From contig SDVU01000385.1 in NCBI GenBank assembly GCA_016256075.1, positions 1-14,075 on the forward strand: a DNA stretch of 14,075 bases, written 5' to 3'. Under the pieces are notes generated by a model, which was not told where the DNA came from, did not search any database, and saw nothing but the letters and a program-made list of their open reading frames with translations. Origin of the DNA: Dictyocoela muelleri. Taxonomy: Eukaryota; Microsporidia. The translations under genes were made by a program, and so were the position numbers. Position 1 is the first letter of the stretch. Each line of letters begins with the position of its first letter. Shown here one piece after another: positions 1-7,222 of this stretch.

Positions 1-102
1 AGATAGAAATAGCCCTTCAGTAACTTTTCGTGAGAAACTCAAATATGTTTTTATTATATCATAAGCTTGGTTCTATGGATATCTGGAACCTTGAGTAAAA
101 TG
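1..102. other. unassigned flank, possibly 3' end of the split piggyBac-like element
   Basis: No gene is visible. The next 76 bases (103-178) match the 3' end of the piggyBac-like transposase relic at 2607-2682, so this stretch may be the continuation of that element beyond the MULE-1 insertion. No TTAA-flanked terminal repeat could be pointed to. This reading is inference. Confidence 0.3.
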
Positions 103-178
103 AGAGTGCCTATTTTTCATATTGAATAGCGGTTGTGGATCGAACCTTCTACATTAATTGTAACTGAAGAAGAAATAC
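103..178 (-). repeat. 76-bp direct repeat, left copy (flanks MULE-1)
   Basis: Matches 2607-2682 in the same orientation with about 7 differences in 76 bases. Read on the minus strand, both copies start with the same short peptide (YFFF-x-YN then stop), which in the right copy is the in-frame end of the piggyBac-like relic. The copies lie just outside the two MULE-1 ends. This is far longer than the roughly 9-bp duplication a MULE normally makes. Confidence 0.8.
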
Positions 179-186
179 CGGAAGCC

Positions 187-264
187 GTCATTTCGTCCAT
201 GGAAGAAATGACGTGTTTTCGTCCGCAGACAAAATGACGTGCTTTCGTCATCAGAAAAAATGAC
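187..264. repeat. three tandem 26-bp palindromic units at the left end of MULE-1
   Basis: Units lie at 187-212, 213-238 and 239-264, exactly 26 bases each. They share the pattern GTxxTTTCGTC, a 4-5 base centre, then (G)AAAATGAC. Each unit is close to self-complementary. The right end of the element (2570-2595) has one clear unit. Repeated units at a transposon tip are plausible transposase binding sites; that role is inference. Confidence 0.85.
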
Positions 265-1191
265 GTTTTTTCTCTATAAAAATATTTATTTAATTTTATT
301 AAAATATTAAATAATTCGCCAATTTTGATATTGTATAATTTTGAAATATTATTAATATATTCATCATCTTATAAAAAACTTTAGATTTTTGGCTAAATAA
401 AACAATTTTAATTCTTTGCTATAATCTTTTCGAGACCAATTTATTTTGCCAGCTAAACATTGCATAATTTCGATTTTCTTTATATCTTCTTTCATTAAAA
501 TACTTTTGATAAAAAAGGCTATATTTGGATTATATATATAAATTTGGCTATTTATAGATATATGCTATGCTTCTGCTCCATTCGTAGTTCTAGGCTCATT
601 ATTTAACATTCTTTCGTAAACTGACCATTTTTTAACATCGAATATGGGAGCCTTGACAAGAATTTTGAATTTCCAAAATAAGTATAGTCTAAATACTTCA
701 GTTTTTTTTTCAATATTCATATTATTAATTTTTTTTCAATTCAATTTTTTATTTTTTATAATAATGAATAATTTTATCTTCAGGTAAAAAGGCTGATAAA
801 ATGATTTTCTTTATAATATTTTTAAATCAACATCCTGTTTGTAATTTTTTACCAAGTCATATTCTTGAATTCTCCTCCATATCGATTGTGACAAATAAAA
901 AAACATAATTGTAATTCCGATTGTTCAAAAACATTTTCTACTGCATTGTTTAGTGCCTTTTCAAAGTCGGTCAATATTAATTTTGGATTAATTTTTATCA
1001 TATTTTTGATATGTTTTAATATTCTAACATATTGGTTTTCAGTTTAATTTTGTATTAGAACATATATAATTGGATATGATTTCTCCAAAAAATGACGCGG
1101 TATACAATTAATTGATAAAACATATACGGCGCCACCTTGAATGGGTACTAGTACCAGAACAGGGGACCAAATTCGGAAGCATTGGTAAGAG

Positions 1192-1413
1192 ATTATCAAA
1201 AACTGATTTTACAGAAGTATTTATATAATCAATACCATTGTCTTTGCTAATATATGTATTATCAAAAAAGAGATGAGTGCATGTTAAAAAAATTTTTTTC
1301 GTCGAATATATTTTTTAAACTTCGCACCCATCTCTTTTTGGATAATACATATATTAGCAAAGACTATAGTTTTAATCATATAAATACTTCTGTAGAATCA
1401 GTTTTTGATAATT
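1192..1413. repeat. hairpin unit 1 of the foldback element
   Basis: Inverted repeat with arms of roughly 95 bases (about 1192-1287 and 1318-1413), centred near 1302. The arms share TTTGCTAATATATGTATTAT and AGAGATG-rich blocks and differ at roughly one base in ten. The right arm lacks the outer ~50 bases present in unit 2. Short open frames here arise from the palindrome and are not genes. Confidence 0.85.
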
Positions 1414-1617
1414 TTAGTTATATGGCGCTTAAGCAATTTTTTTATCTGTAATTACTGTCAAAATGCACATTTTGGACAAATTTTAGTAAAATTTACATTT
1501 TGAAAAATAAACAATAATAAATATTAATAAATAAAAAATTAATATTTTTATAAATATTTTCAAGTGGTAATTTATTATTTATAAAGTATAAAAAATGATA
1601 AAAAATTTAAAAATTAG
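1414..1617. other. 204-bp AT-rich linker between the two hairpins
   Basis: Unique AT-rich sequence inside the foldback element. It contains a short self-complementary AAAATGCACATTTT block near 1460 but no gene. It may be a relic of an ancestral interior or of sequence trapped when two copies merged. Confidence 0.5.
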
Positions 1618-1912
1618 CAGAACAGGGAGCCAAATTCGGAAGCATTGGTAAGAGCTTATCTAAAACTGATTTTACAGAAGTATTTTTATAATCAATACCA
1701 TTATCTTTGCTAATATATGTATTATCCAAAAAGAGATGAGTGCGAAGTTTAAAAAACATATTCGACGAAAAATTTTTTTTAACTTCGCACTCATCTCTTT
1801 TTGGATAATACATATATTAGCAAAGAAAATGGGATTGATTATATAAATACTTCTGTAAAATCAGTTTTTGATAAGCTCTTACCAATGCTTCCGAATTTGG
1901 TCCCCTGTTCTG
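1618..1912. repeat. hairpin unit 2 of the foldback element (long near-perfect palindrome)
   Basis: Arms of about 135 bases (1618 to about 1752 and about 1778 to 1912), centred near 1765, clearly better matched than unit 1. The left arm starts at CAGAACAGG and lacks the GGTACTAGTACC tip, while the right arm carries it. Unit 2 is therefore missing its left tip and unit 1 its right tip, as expected if two complete copies fused. Confidence 0.85.
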
Positions 1913-2569
1913 GTACTAGTACCCTTGAATGCCCCGTCTATCAAAATTCTTCACATTTATCGAAAAAAATATGCGATTTAAATTCAGATTAAAAACTAAA
2001 TATCTATAATTATCATCACATCCAGTATCATACCTTAAAAATAAATTTCCATCGTCATCATTCTTCAAATTATGTGTATGAAATTAAATATTTTAGGCTG
2101 AAAATTGTCATTTTATTTCTTGTTTTTCTAATTAAATCTTTTATTGATGTCACATTTTGAATATTATCTACCTTTTAATCATTTTTAATTGTGTCAATAA
2201 TTATTTTATTTGTCGATTTTATGGTATTCATTGGTAAGTATTTTATTTTTATCATAGTTCGTATTCTTTTAATTTTATGTGCAACTGGTGAATGATCATG
2301 ATCAACTTCTTGTAAAATTTTTTAGTTTTAAACATAAACACATCTTTTGAATGTTCTTTTTTGACGCATATATCTTTCTACTCGTGCTTTAATGTCTGTT
2401 TATTTATATATATAGTCTTTATATATCATTAACTTCCCCCTCTTGCACTTTTTATAATTTGATAACTATGCATATGGGGTTAATTAAAAAAAATAATACA
2501 TAATAGTTCTTATATAAAAATTTTACAAAATGACAGAAAAAAGGGTTATTTTATTTTTGACATAGCCCA

Positions 2570-2595
2570 GTCATTTCGTCCATGGACGAAATGAT
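2570..2595. repeat. right palindromic terminal repeat of MULE-1
   Basis: A 26-bp palindrome around CCATGG, one base short of the form GTCATTTCGTCC plus complement. It matches the first left-end unit (187-212) at nearly all positions. Confidence 0.8.
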
Positions 2596-2606
2596 GGGAT
2601 GCCATC

Positions 2607-2682
2607 AGAGTGCCTATTTTTTATATTACATAGCGGTTGTGGATCATACCCTCTACATTAATTGTAACAGAAGAAGAAATAC
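2607..2682 (-). repeat. 76-bp direct repeat, right copy (flanks MULE-1)
   Basis: Partner of 103-178. Its high-coordinate end contains the last readable codons and stop (2658-2660) of the piggyBac-like relic, so the repeat belongs to that element and not to MULE-1. Confidence 0.8.
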
Positions 2683-3735
2683 GATCTTTTGATAGACTTT
2701 ACTGGAAGATGACTTTTTATTTTACTATTTATATTCATGTGTTTTTCTGAATTGTTAGTAATATTGCCTTTCTCGATTTGATATCCAATTATCATTTCAA
2801 TAAAATCATGATATGAAACATTTTTATCCCTGTAAAAAGCTGCCTACCAAGTACGTACGCATAATGAAGAAACGTTTCGACTATCTGTAGAGTTAATTTT
2901 TTTTTAATACACCTGTTTTTCTTCGTTTGAGCGAAAACATTTAATCTTCTGATCAAACTTATCTACGCCACAAATGTATTTATTAAATTCATATATTACG
3001 AAAGACACAGAAGAGACTTCATTTGCCTTCTATCATTAGACGGGTAGCAATTCGTTATATAACAACTGGTTTCAATAAACATATGAGCACCTGAATGCTA
3101 TTTCCGTTAAAAATTATCGGTCTTTCTCTATAAAAACGTTTTTTAGGCTTATAAGATTTTCATGACCTCCTCTTTTAAGCCTAAGAGTCCTGTTGTGTAT
3201 ATTTAGGTGTCTAGAAAATTTGAACTAAATTATATAAATTGTCCATAAAAATTTTGCTATTTGCGTAATAACATTTTTGCATGAGTGAAGACGGTTTTGT
3301 TCAATAAAGGAATTCGCCGACGATCCTCATGTTGCATTTAAAACCTGTAATAAATCTGCTAAGATGTAAAACTTATTCATCCATTTATCTGGTTTTTTAG
3401 AACAATTTACACTATTCTCCATTAAAACCTTGTAAAGCATCATGCCTTCGTTAATAGACAAATATTTATTTTGCGTATAAATTCGATTAAAAAAGACCCC
3501 CATTCTTTCTATAATCTTGAAAGGTTTTAAAAAGCTTTATTCCATTTATATACTTGAAACTGATACAGGTTATATGTTTATTGATAAATTGGAATTTATC
3601 AAACTTCATAATTTTTGCTATCTGAGGATTGTAAGAAAACGTCTTTTTGGGCTTACAAAAATCTTTAAAATAAGCATATTGACATACCAAGAATCAAAAG
3701 AATTACAATAAGTGTAATTATTTTTTTAAAAAATA
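2658..3735 (-). pseudogene. piggyBac-like transposase relic (DDE_Tnp_1_7 type)
   Basis: Read on the minus strand across several frames, the order of piggyBac transposase motifs is kept. First come ILLILGM and YFKDFCKPKKTFSYNP, then IAKIMKFDKFQFINKHI (family form: NP-x-I-x-KIM-x-x-DRF). Next is IYTQNKYLSINEGMMLYK, the region of the first catalytic Asp, where the family's ID-E reads IN-E here. PDKWMNKFYILAD follows, then a DNLYNLVQIF-like block with TTGLLGLKRGGHENL (family DN-x-Y-x-S and TTG-x-R). Last come YICGVDKFDQKIKCFRSNEE (family GGVD-x-x-DQ) and VSYHDFIEMIIGYQIEKG. Multiple stops and frame changes and the changed catalytic residue show it is dead. It probably continues leftward beyond MULE-1 into 1-178. 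The high-coordinate end is approximate. Confidence 0.75.
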
Positions 3736-3846
3736 CAAACAATATTTTATCACATGATGTTATTGCATTTGCTGTAAAATTGGCATGTGTATTGATTATT
3801 CCGACCACTATTACTGTTCTTCGGGGCATTCTCAAAAAACGAAAAA

Positions 3847-3892
3847 GTCGTTTTTCTGGAAAAATGACAAAATTTTTCATCCCGAAAAACGA
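3847..3892. repeat. palindromic terminal units, probable left end of MULE-2
   Basis: GTCG-TTTTTC-TG-GAAAAA-TGAC is nearly self-complementary and is followed at once by a second unit ending CCCGAAAAACGAC. The build matches the MULE-1 and MULE-3 ends (short palindrome, tandem copies). No target duplication with the right end was found. Confidence 0.55.
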
Positions 3893-4106
3893 CAAATATT
3901 ATAATTTTAAAATTTTTATATATGAAAATTATTATAATTAATTTATTATTTTTTAGGTATTAAAAAAATAAATAAAAATGATTTAATTTATTAAAGATTA
4001 TATAATTAAATATTAAATATTTACTCCATATTTTATAAATTCCATAGTAATAATAACGTCTATAATTGATAAGTAAGTACAGTAAATCCCCTTAAATAAG
4101 AGCACT

Positions 4107-5129
4107 TTCGTTCCAATTTTTTTCCCAATGTTCACATTTAAGAGTATGAACATTATATATATATGATGTTTTTAATATAAATATTTGCTAAGCCTTAAAT
4201 TTAATTATTAGATTATTTGTAGATGTTTTTGTAAATATATATTCATATTATTCTTCATATAATCATAGGCCTGACTGTATACGCGCGTTAATTGCTAATT
4301 TCCTGATTCGAATTCGCAAGGTTTTCATTTTGCACGATTTGTAATCCGCCAAAAATAAATATATTGAAAAATTATTATAGATTGGTTCTACAACAGTTTG
4401 CCGCGCCTATTTTGATATTAAATATATTTTTCGTAAAATATGTACATATTTTTTCTTATTAAAAATAATATCCATATGAAAAGTTACTTCTTTATCGCGT
4501 ATTTTTTTTTAACAATTAATATGTATTTATTAATTTTGTGCGCAACGTTAAATTTAGTAAATACCTAAAAATTGTTTAAAAAAATCATAATACATGATAT
4601 AGATGTAATTTTTCGAAAAACTGAATCTTTATTTTTTTCTCCCATGGGTGAAAAAAACCCAAGACTGAATTTTGATTTTCATCTAATTATTTTAAATAAT
4701 AAATTTATAATATAAGTTAAATAATCAAAAATTGATTTTTTTAGGGTAAACCATCCTTTTTAATGGTGGGAAAGCATAAGACTCTAGATATCTTATGGGT
4801 AATAAGAAAAATTGTTACATCTCTGCCTGAAGGCGATTTCTATTTATAAAGTGGGTTAATATGTTAGAGAACCAATCCTTTTTCATTAAAATCGTACACT
4901 TATATTATATTTCGTTACCGAAAACTACACCGGAGAGAGTTTCCGGGATTGACCTAACAATTTGGGAACGGAAAGCAACCCTAAAAAATTTATTACAAAT
5001 AATTTTTATTACAAAATATTTTAAAGAATTTTTAAAAAATACTTCTAAACAATTCTTATTACAATAAATATAAAAAATTTTTATTACAAATTATTTCTAA
5101 ATAATTTGAGTAGAAATAATTTAGATATT
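4107..5129. other. interior of the pogo-type element, no recognisable gene
   Basis: AT-rich with frequent stops in all frames. A 68-codon open frame at 4861-5067 has no recognisable motif and becomes Lys/Asn/Phe-rich low complexity, so I do not call it. A CATAAGA...TCTTATG inverted repeat lies near 4774-4799. A block ending GAGAACCAATCC (about 4866-4877) resembles GAGAACCTATCC (about 5652-5663) in direct orientation; its meaning is unknown. Confidence 0.5.
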
Positions 5130-5575
5130 TATTACATGATGATAATATCTAGAATAGCATACACAAAGTTGGTTCTCAGCGAGGTCGTAGACCTTTGGTT
5201 CTTGGTTTTAGTTATGTCACTTCTAATCTACCCAGAGGCCAATATGTATACACGATTTCCGTTTTATCTATGACTCGGCAGAATATGGGTAATTAGAGGC
5301 TTTTTCATGATTTTTATAGTTATAACTACTTTTTGCCGAGATGCATAGCCGAACTATATCCACACATTGGAGAAGCCATTGCTTTATCTTCATGTTAGAT
5401 TAAATCTTATTCAGCTATACCCACTGGAACAGCTGTATATTGATACTATATTTATTGACCTCTACATGTCAATCTCAATTTTTTATTAAAGTGATATCAG
5501 CGGTATTCGAACTTATATTCTTATTTTTTCGACTAATGGTGTTAAAAACTGAGCGTCTGGCTCAAATATTTAGAA
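5130..5575 (-). mobile_element. SINE copy 4 (minus), inside the pogo-type element
   Basis: Reads as the reverse complement of SINE copy 1 over essentially the full length, at perhaps 65-75% identity by eye. Landmarks from left: an ATTACATGATG tail, GTAGACCTTTGGTTCTTGG, TTAGAGGCTTTTTCATGATTTT (split here as TTAGAGGC and CATGATTTTT), CAGCTATACCCACTGGAAC, TTTTTTATTAAAG, and a tRNA-like head with a box-B-like GGTATTCGAAC (minus strand GTTCGAATACC). AT-rich flanks share ATATTTA, too simple to claim as a target duplication. Confidence 0.75.
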
Positions 5576-5906
5576 TTTTTTTTTGGCCGATTTTACGTTT
5601 CCAGATTTCCGTGTAGCATTTTATTTCAATGATTGAGTAGCTAAACCGATAGAGAACCTATCCTTTTTTTATTTCACACTTTTTTATATTTATTGTATTT
5701 ATTATTTTTTAAATTTTTCTTTGTCATATTTAAAGTCAATTTTTTTTGAAATAAAAAAAATATAATGGTTTTATATATAATTTTTTTTATATTTTCTGTT
5801 CACGTTCAAGGGTAAGGGTCATTTTTATTTATAATTTTATTATAAAATTCTAAAGAAAATTAGTGTTTATATTTAAGAGTGTTCATATTTAAGGGGATTC
5901 ACTGTA

Positions 5907-6480
5907 TATATATACCAATATAACATTCTTATTCATAAAAAGCCGATTGAATAACATTTAGTTGTATAAATCCCGAATATTCAACACGAAAATTTCCACC
6001 CATAGTGAATTATAAAATCTTTCAAGATCATAAGATTCTCCTGCGTTGCAAATATTAAAAAGCGTTTGGAATCACTATATTTAGAATCAAACGAACAAAT
6101 TTAGATACGGACAATAAATATTTTTTTATTTAACAATAATAACATCATAACTATGATGGTTTGTACAAGTACTAGTTTTTTTACTTCTGAAATTCTATTA
6201 CGAAGGTTTTAATCTTTTACAAAGATTGTCGCCTTTTATAAGATGGGCATTCTAGGATACGATTTTAAATATCAGCGAAGCTCATATGTTGCAAAGGCAG
6301 AATATTAATGCTTTCTCTGGCATTTTTTCGTACTCATTATTGATGTTATTCATCATGATTGTGCGCTATTTCGGTCAGAAGAAAATTGTTAAAATCTGTA
6401 AACACTCTACCTTTAGAAGCATATTCTTGCTTAAACACCCCAGCATCTTCCTTTGTTGCATGTAAAGTAATAAACATGAT
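5907..6480 (-). pseudogene. MULE-2 transposase relic, N-terminal half
   Basis: Minus-strand reading gives an FLYWCH remnant (a CNKGRCWG block, then GRVFTDFNNFLLTEIAHNHDE), followed by MSFADI and RILECPSYKRRQSLYKRLKPS. Then come FDSKYSDSKR and FLIFATQENLMILKD, the stretch that precedes the first catalytic Asp in this family. The catalytic block reads GNFRVEYSGFIQLNVIQSAF with the D of DG-x-F lost. Frame changes and stops are numerous. It stops at the pogo-type insertion; beyond 4078 a short possible continuation cannot be confirmed. The second catalytic region is absent. Confidence 0.7.
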
Positions 6481-6552
6481 ATAAGACGCCCTTGTATCCT
6501 AACCCGGAAAAATGCCGTAGAATTTTGAATTATAAAAAATAAACAAAAAAAA

Positions 6553-6711
6553 AATATAATTTTGAAATTGTATAGATTCAAAGAATAAAAAATGTATATT
6601 TAAGAGTAAAAAAAAGTAATTAAGAATTTAGATTTTTTTATAATTACTTTTTATATTTTTTAATATATACATTTTTAAACATTTAGATATATACAATTTC
6701 AAAATTATATT
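6553..6711. repeat. 159-bp AT-rich foldback (MITE-like)
   Basis: Inverted repeat with matching blocks AATATAATTTTGAAATTGTA (6553) against its complement ending at 6711, AAAAATGTATATT near 6588-6600 against AATATATACATTTTT near 6662-6676, and AAAAAGTAATTA (6611-6622) against TAATTACTTTTT (6641-6652). The centre is about 6632. No target duplication is obvious. It ends about 13 bases before SINE copy 1. Confidence 0.75.
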
Positions 6712-6726
6712 AATTTTTTTATTATA

Positions 6727-6798
6727 GGACCAGATAGCCCAGTGGCTAACATTCTTGGATGTAAAACTTAAGTATCGAGGCTCGAATCCCACCGACCT
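6727..6798 (+). other. tRNA-derived head of SINE copy 1
   Basis: Has the U8-A9-G-C order and A/B boxes of a tRNA, but the acceptor ends do not pair properly and the T-stem is imperfect, so it is not a functional tRNA gene. The parent tRNA cannot be named with confidence. Confidence 0.7.
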
Positions 6799-7178
6799 CA
6801 CTCTTTAATAAATAATTGGGAATGTCATTAAGCGGTCCAAAACTATCGAAAAATACTATCAATATACAGATATTTCAGTGTGGTATAGCTGATTAAGACT
6901 TGGTATAATATGAAAATGAATCAGAAGGAACTCTATTATCCTAGGTGTGAGGATGTTGATGAGTGCGGCGGCACAAGTCTGAGAAAAATAGTAAAAAAAT
7001 CATGTAAAGCCTCTAACTCCCGGTTCAGCAGACTAATTGATAAAACTAAAATCGCATATACAGCTGGACCTCTCAGTTGCTATGTAGTGGCGTATTATCA
7101 GATAACAAAGAAACAATTATCTGTAGACAACGGTAGGAGACAACTCTAAGAGTTGGGTGCTATTATGTTGTCAACATG

Positions 7179-7206
7179 TAATATATATATATATATATAT
7201 ATATAT
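7179..7206. repeat. (TA)n microsatellite, 3' tail of SINE copy 1
   Basis: About 13 TA units directly after the 3' palindrome. A shorter AT tail sits at the same place in copy 3 (minus strand, before 13975). Confidence 0.9.
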
Positions 7207-7222
7207 GGTTTTAAAAATTTCA

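Larger units (their letters stand above)
1144..1923. mobile_element. composite foldback/MITE inserted in MULE-1
   Basis: Its tips are the 12-bp palindrome GGTACTAGTACC (1144-1155 and 1912-1923), continuing inward as a long inverted repeat (CAGAACAGGGGACCAAATTC and on). A perfect 9-bp direct repeat CCTTGAATG (1135-1143 and 1923-1931) marks the target duplication; because the tip is palindromic the true duplication is 6 to 9 bp. Removing the element and one duplicate restores an open DGAFKVAP motif in the MULE transposase, which confirms the boundaries. Inside are two hairpin units and a 204-bp linker. No transposase is present, so it is non-autonomous. Long inverted repeats plus about 9 bp fit a Mutator-type foldback, but 8 bp (hAT-type) is also possible. 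Confidence 0.85.
364..2473 (-). pseudogene. MULE-1 transposase relic (FLYWCH + MULE DDE domain)
   Basis: Read on the minus strand from an ATG at 2473, which has CCCC two bases upstream, to a stop at 364-366. The N-terminal part (about 2473-1925) resembles a FLYWCH zinc-binding module: an RGG-x-LMIYKDYIY stretch, a degraded arginine/cysteine segment, then DHDHSP. Next comes the first catalytic region DGAFKVAPYMFYQL, split by the foldback insertion at 1144-1923. After it come YPIIYVLIQNKTENQY, the second catalytic region ILTDFEKALNNAVENVF, CFF-x-CHN in place of the usual GC-x-FH, and a C-terminal WSVYERMLNNEPRTTNGAEA typical of this family. Several in-frame stops and frame changes make it inactive; total length about 450 codons is normal. 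The enzyme would cut and paste the element through its terminal repeats in the nucleus. Family assignment is from recognised motifs, not a search. Confidence 0.8.
187..2595 (-). mobile_element. MULE-1: Mutator-like DNA transposon, decayed, split by a foldback element
   Basis: Bounded by near-identical 26-bp palindromic ends (187-212 and 2570-2595), each built as GTCATTTCGTCCATGG followed by its own complement. It encloses a minus-strand relic of a MULE transposase. Without the inserted foldback element it would be about 1.6 kb, enough for one gene of about 450 codons. Immediate flanks share only an imperfect GGAAGCC/GGATGCC, so no clean target duplication is seen. Element bounds are inferred from the palindromes; the family assignment rests on the transposase motifs. 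Confidence 0.75.
4080..5904. mobile_element. pogo/Tc1-mariner-type element, non-autonomous or decayed
   Basis: Terminal inverted repeats of 27 bp with 3 mismatches (4080-4106 and 5878-5904): CAGT(A/G)AATCCCCTTAAATA and onward, flanked on both sides by TA (4078-4079, 5905-5906), the target duplication of the Tc1/mariner/pogo group. The right end holds a tandem 16-bp unit (5862-5877 and 5878-5893), found once at the left tip (4091-4106). No transposase motif could be read inside. A SINE copy occupies about 5130-5575. The element cuts the MULE-2 transposase relic, so it arrived later. Confidence 0.8.
3847..6517 (-). mobile_element. MULE-2: decayed Mutator-like element split by a pogo-type element
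   Basis: Limits are tentative. On the left are two palindrome-like units (3847-3868, centred on TTTTTCTGGAAAAA, and 3869-3892); on the right is CCCGGAAAAATGCCG (6503-6517), the same motif that begins MULE-3. The minus strand carries the first half of a MULE transposase. The pogo-type element 4080-5904 interrupts it. Only about 190 bases remain between the pogo left end and the left palindromes, so the second half of the gene is missing. Confidence 0.5.
6724..7206 (+). mobile_element. SINE copy 1 (plus), full-length reference copy
   Basis: About 480 bp. The 5' head is tRNA-like, with an A-box-like TAGCCCAGTGG (6735-6745) and a B-box-like GGCTCGAATCC (6779-6789), spaced as in a tRNA gene and followed by CCACCGACC. 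Such boxes would be an internal RNA polymerase III promoter. The body includes CATTAAGCGGTCCAAAACTA and TGGTATAGCTGATTAAGAC, and it ends in the palindrome ATGTTG-T-CAACAT and an (AT)n tail. Four further copies support it as a family. A 79-codon open frame at 6910-7149 lies wholly in the repeat, is not conserved open in the other copies, and is not a gene. The exact 5' boundary is uncertain by a few bases. Confidence 0.8.

Noticed and set aside
1254-1451. 65-codon open frame, and similar frames at 1607-1813 (-) and 1801-1992 (+)
   Set aside because: All lie in the foldback hairpin arms and are the same palindromic sequence read in both directions; the shared peptide reflects the repeat, not a gene.
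3517-3711. 64-codon plus-strand open frame
   Set aside because: Opposite-strand shadow of the piggyBac-like relic, whose motifs are on the minus strand here.
3665-3895. 76-codon minus-strand open frame as a separate membrane protein
   Set aside because: Its end overlaps the piggyBac-like N-terminal motifs and its start is the palindromic MULE-2 end; the hydrophobic look comes from AT-rich codons.
4290-4320. B-box-like GATTCGAATTCGC as another tRNA or SINE head
   Set aside because: No A box at the right distance and no similarity to the SINE body on either side.
4861-5067. 68-codon open frame in the pogo-type element
   Set aside because: No recognisable motif, low-complexity second half, no start-site motif; typical chance frame.
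6727-6798. Functional tRNA gene
   Set aside because: A and B boxes are present but the acceptor and T stems do not pair properly, and the same head with the same downstream body recurs at other sites, which marks a SINE.
6910-7149. 79-codon open frame starting MKMNQKELYYPRCEDVDECGG
   Set aside because: Lies entirely inside SINE copy 1; the other copies do not keep the frame open.
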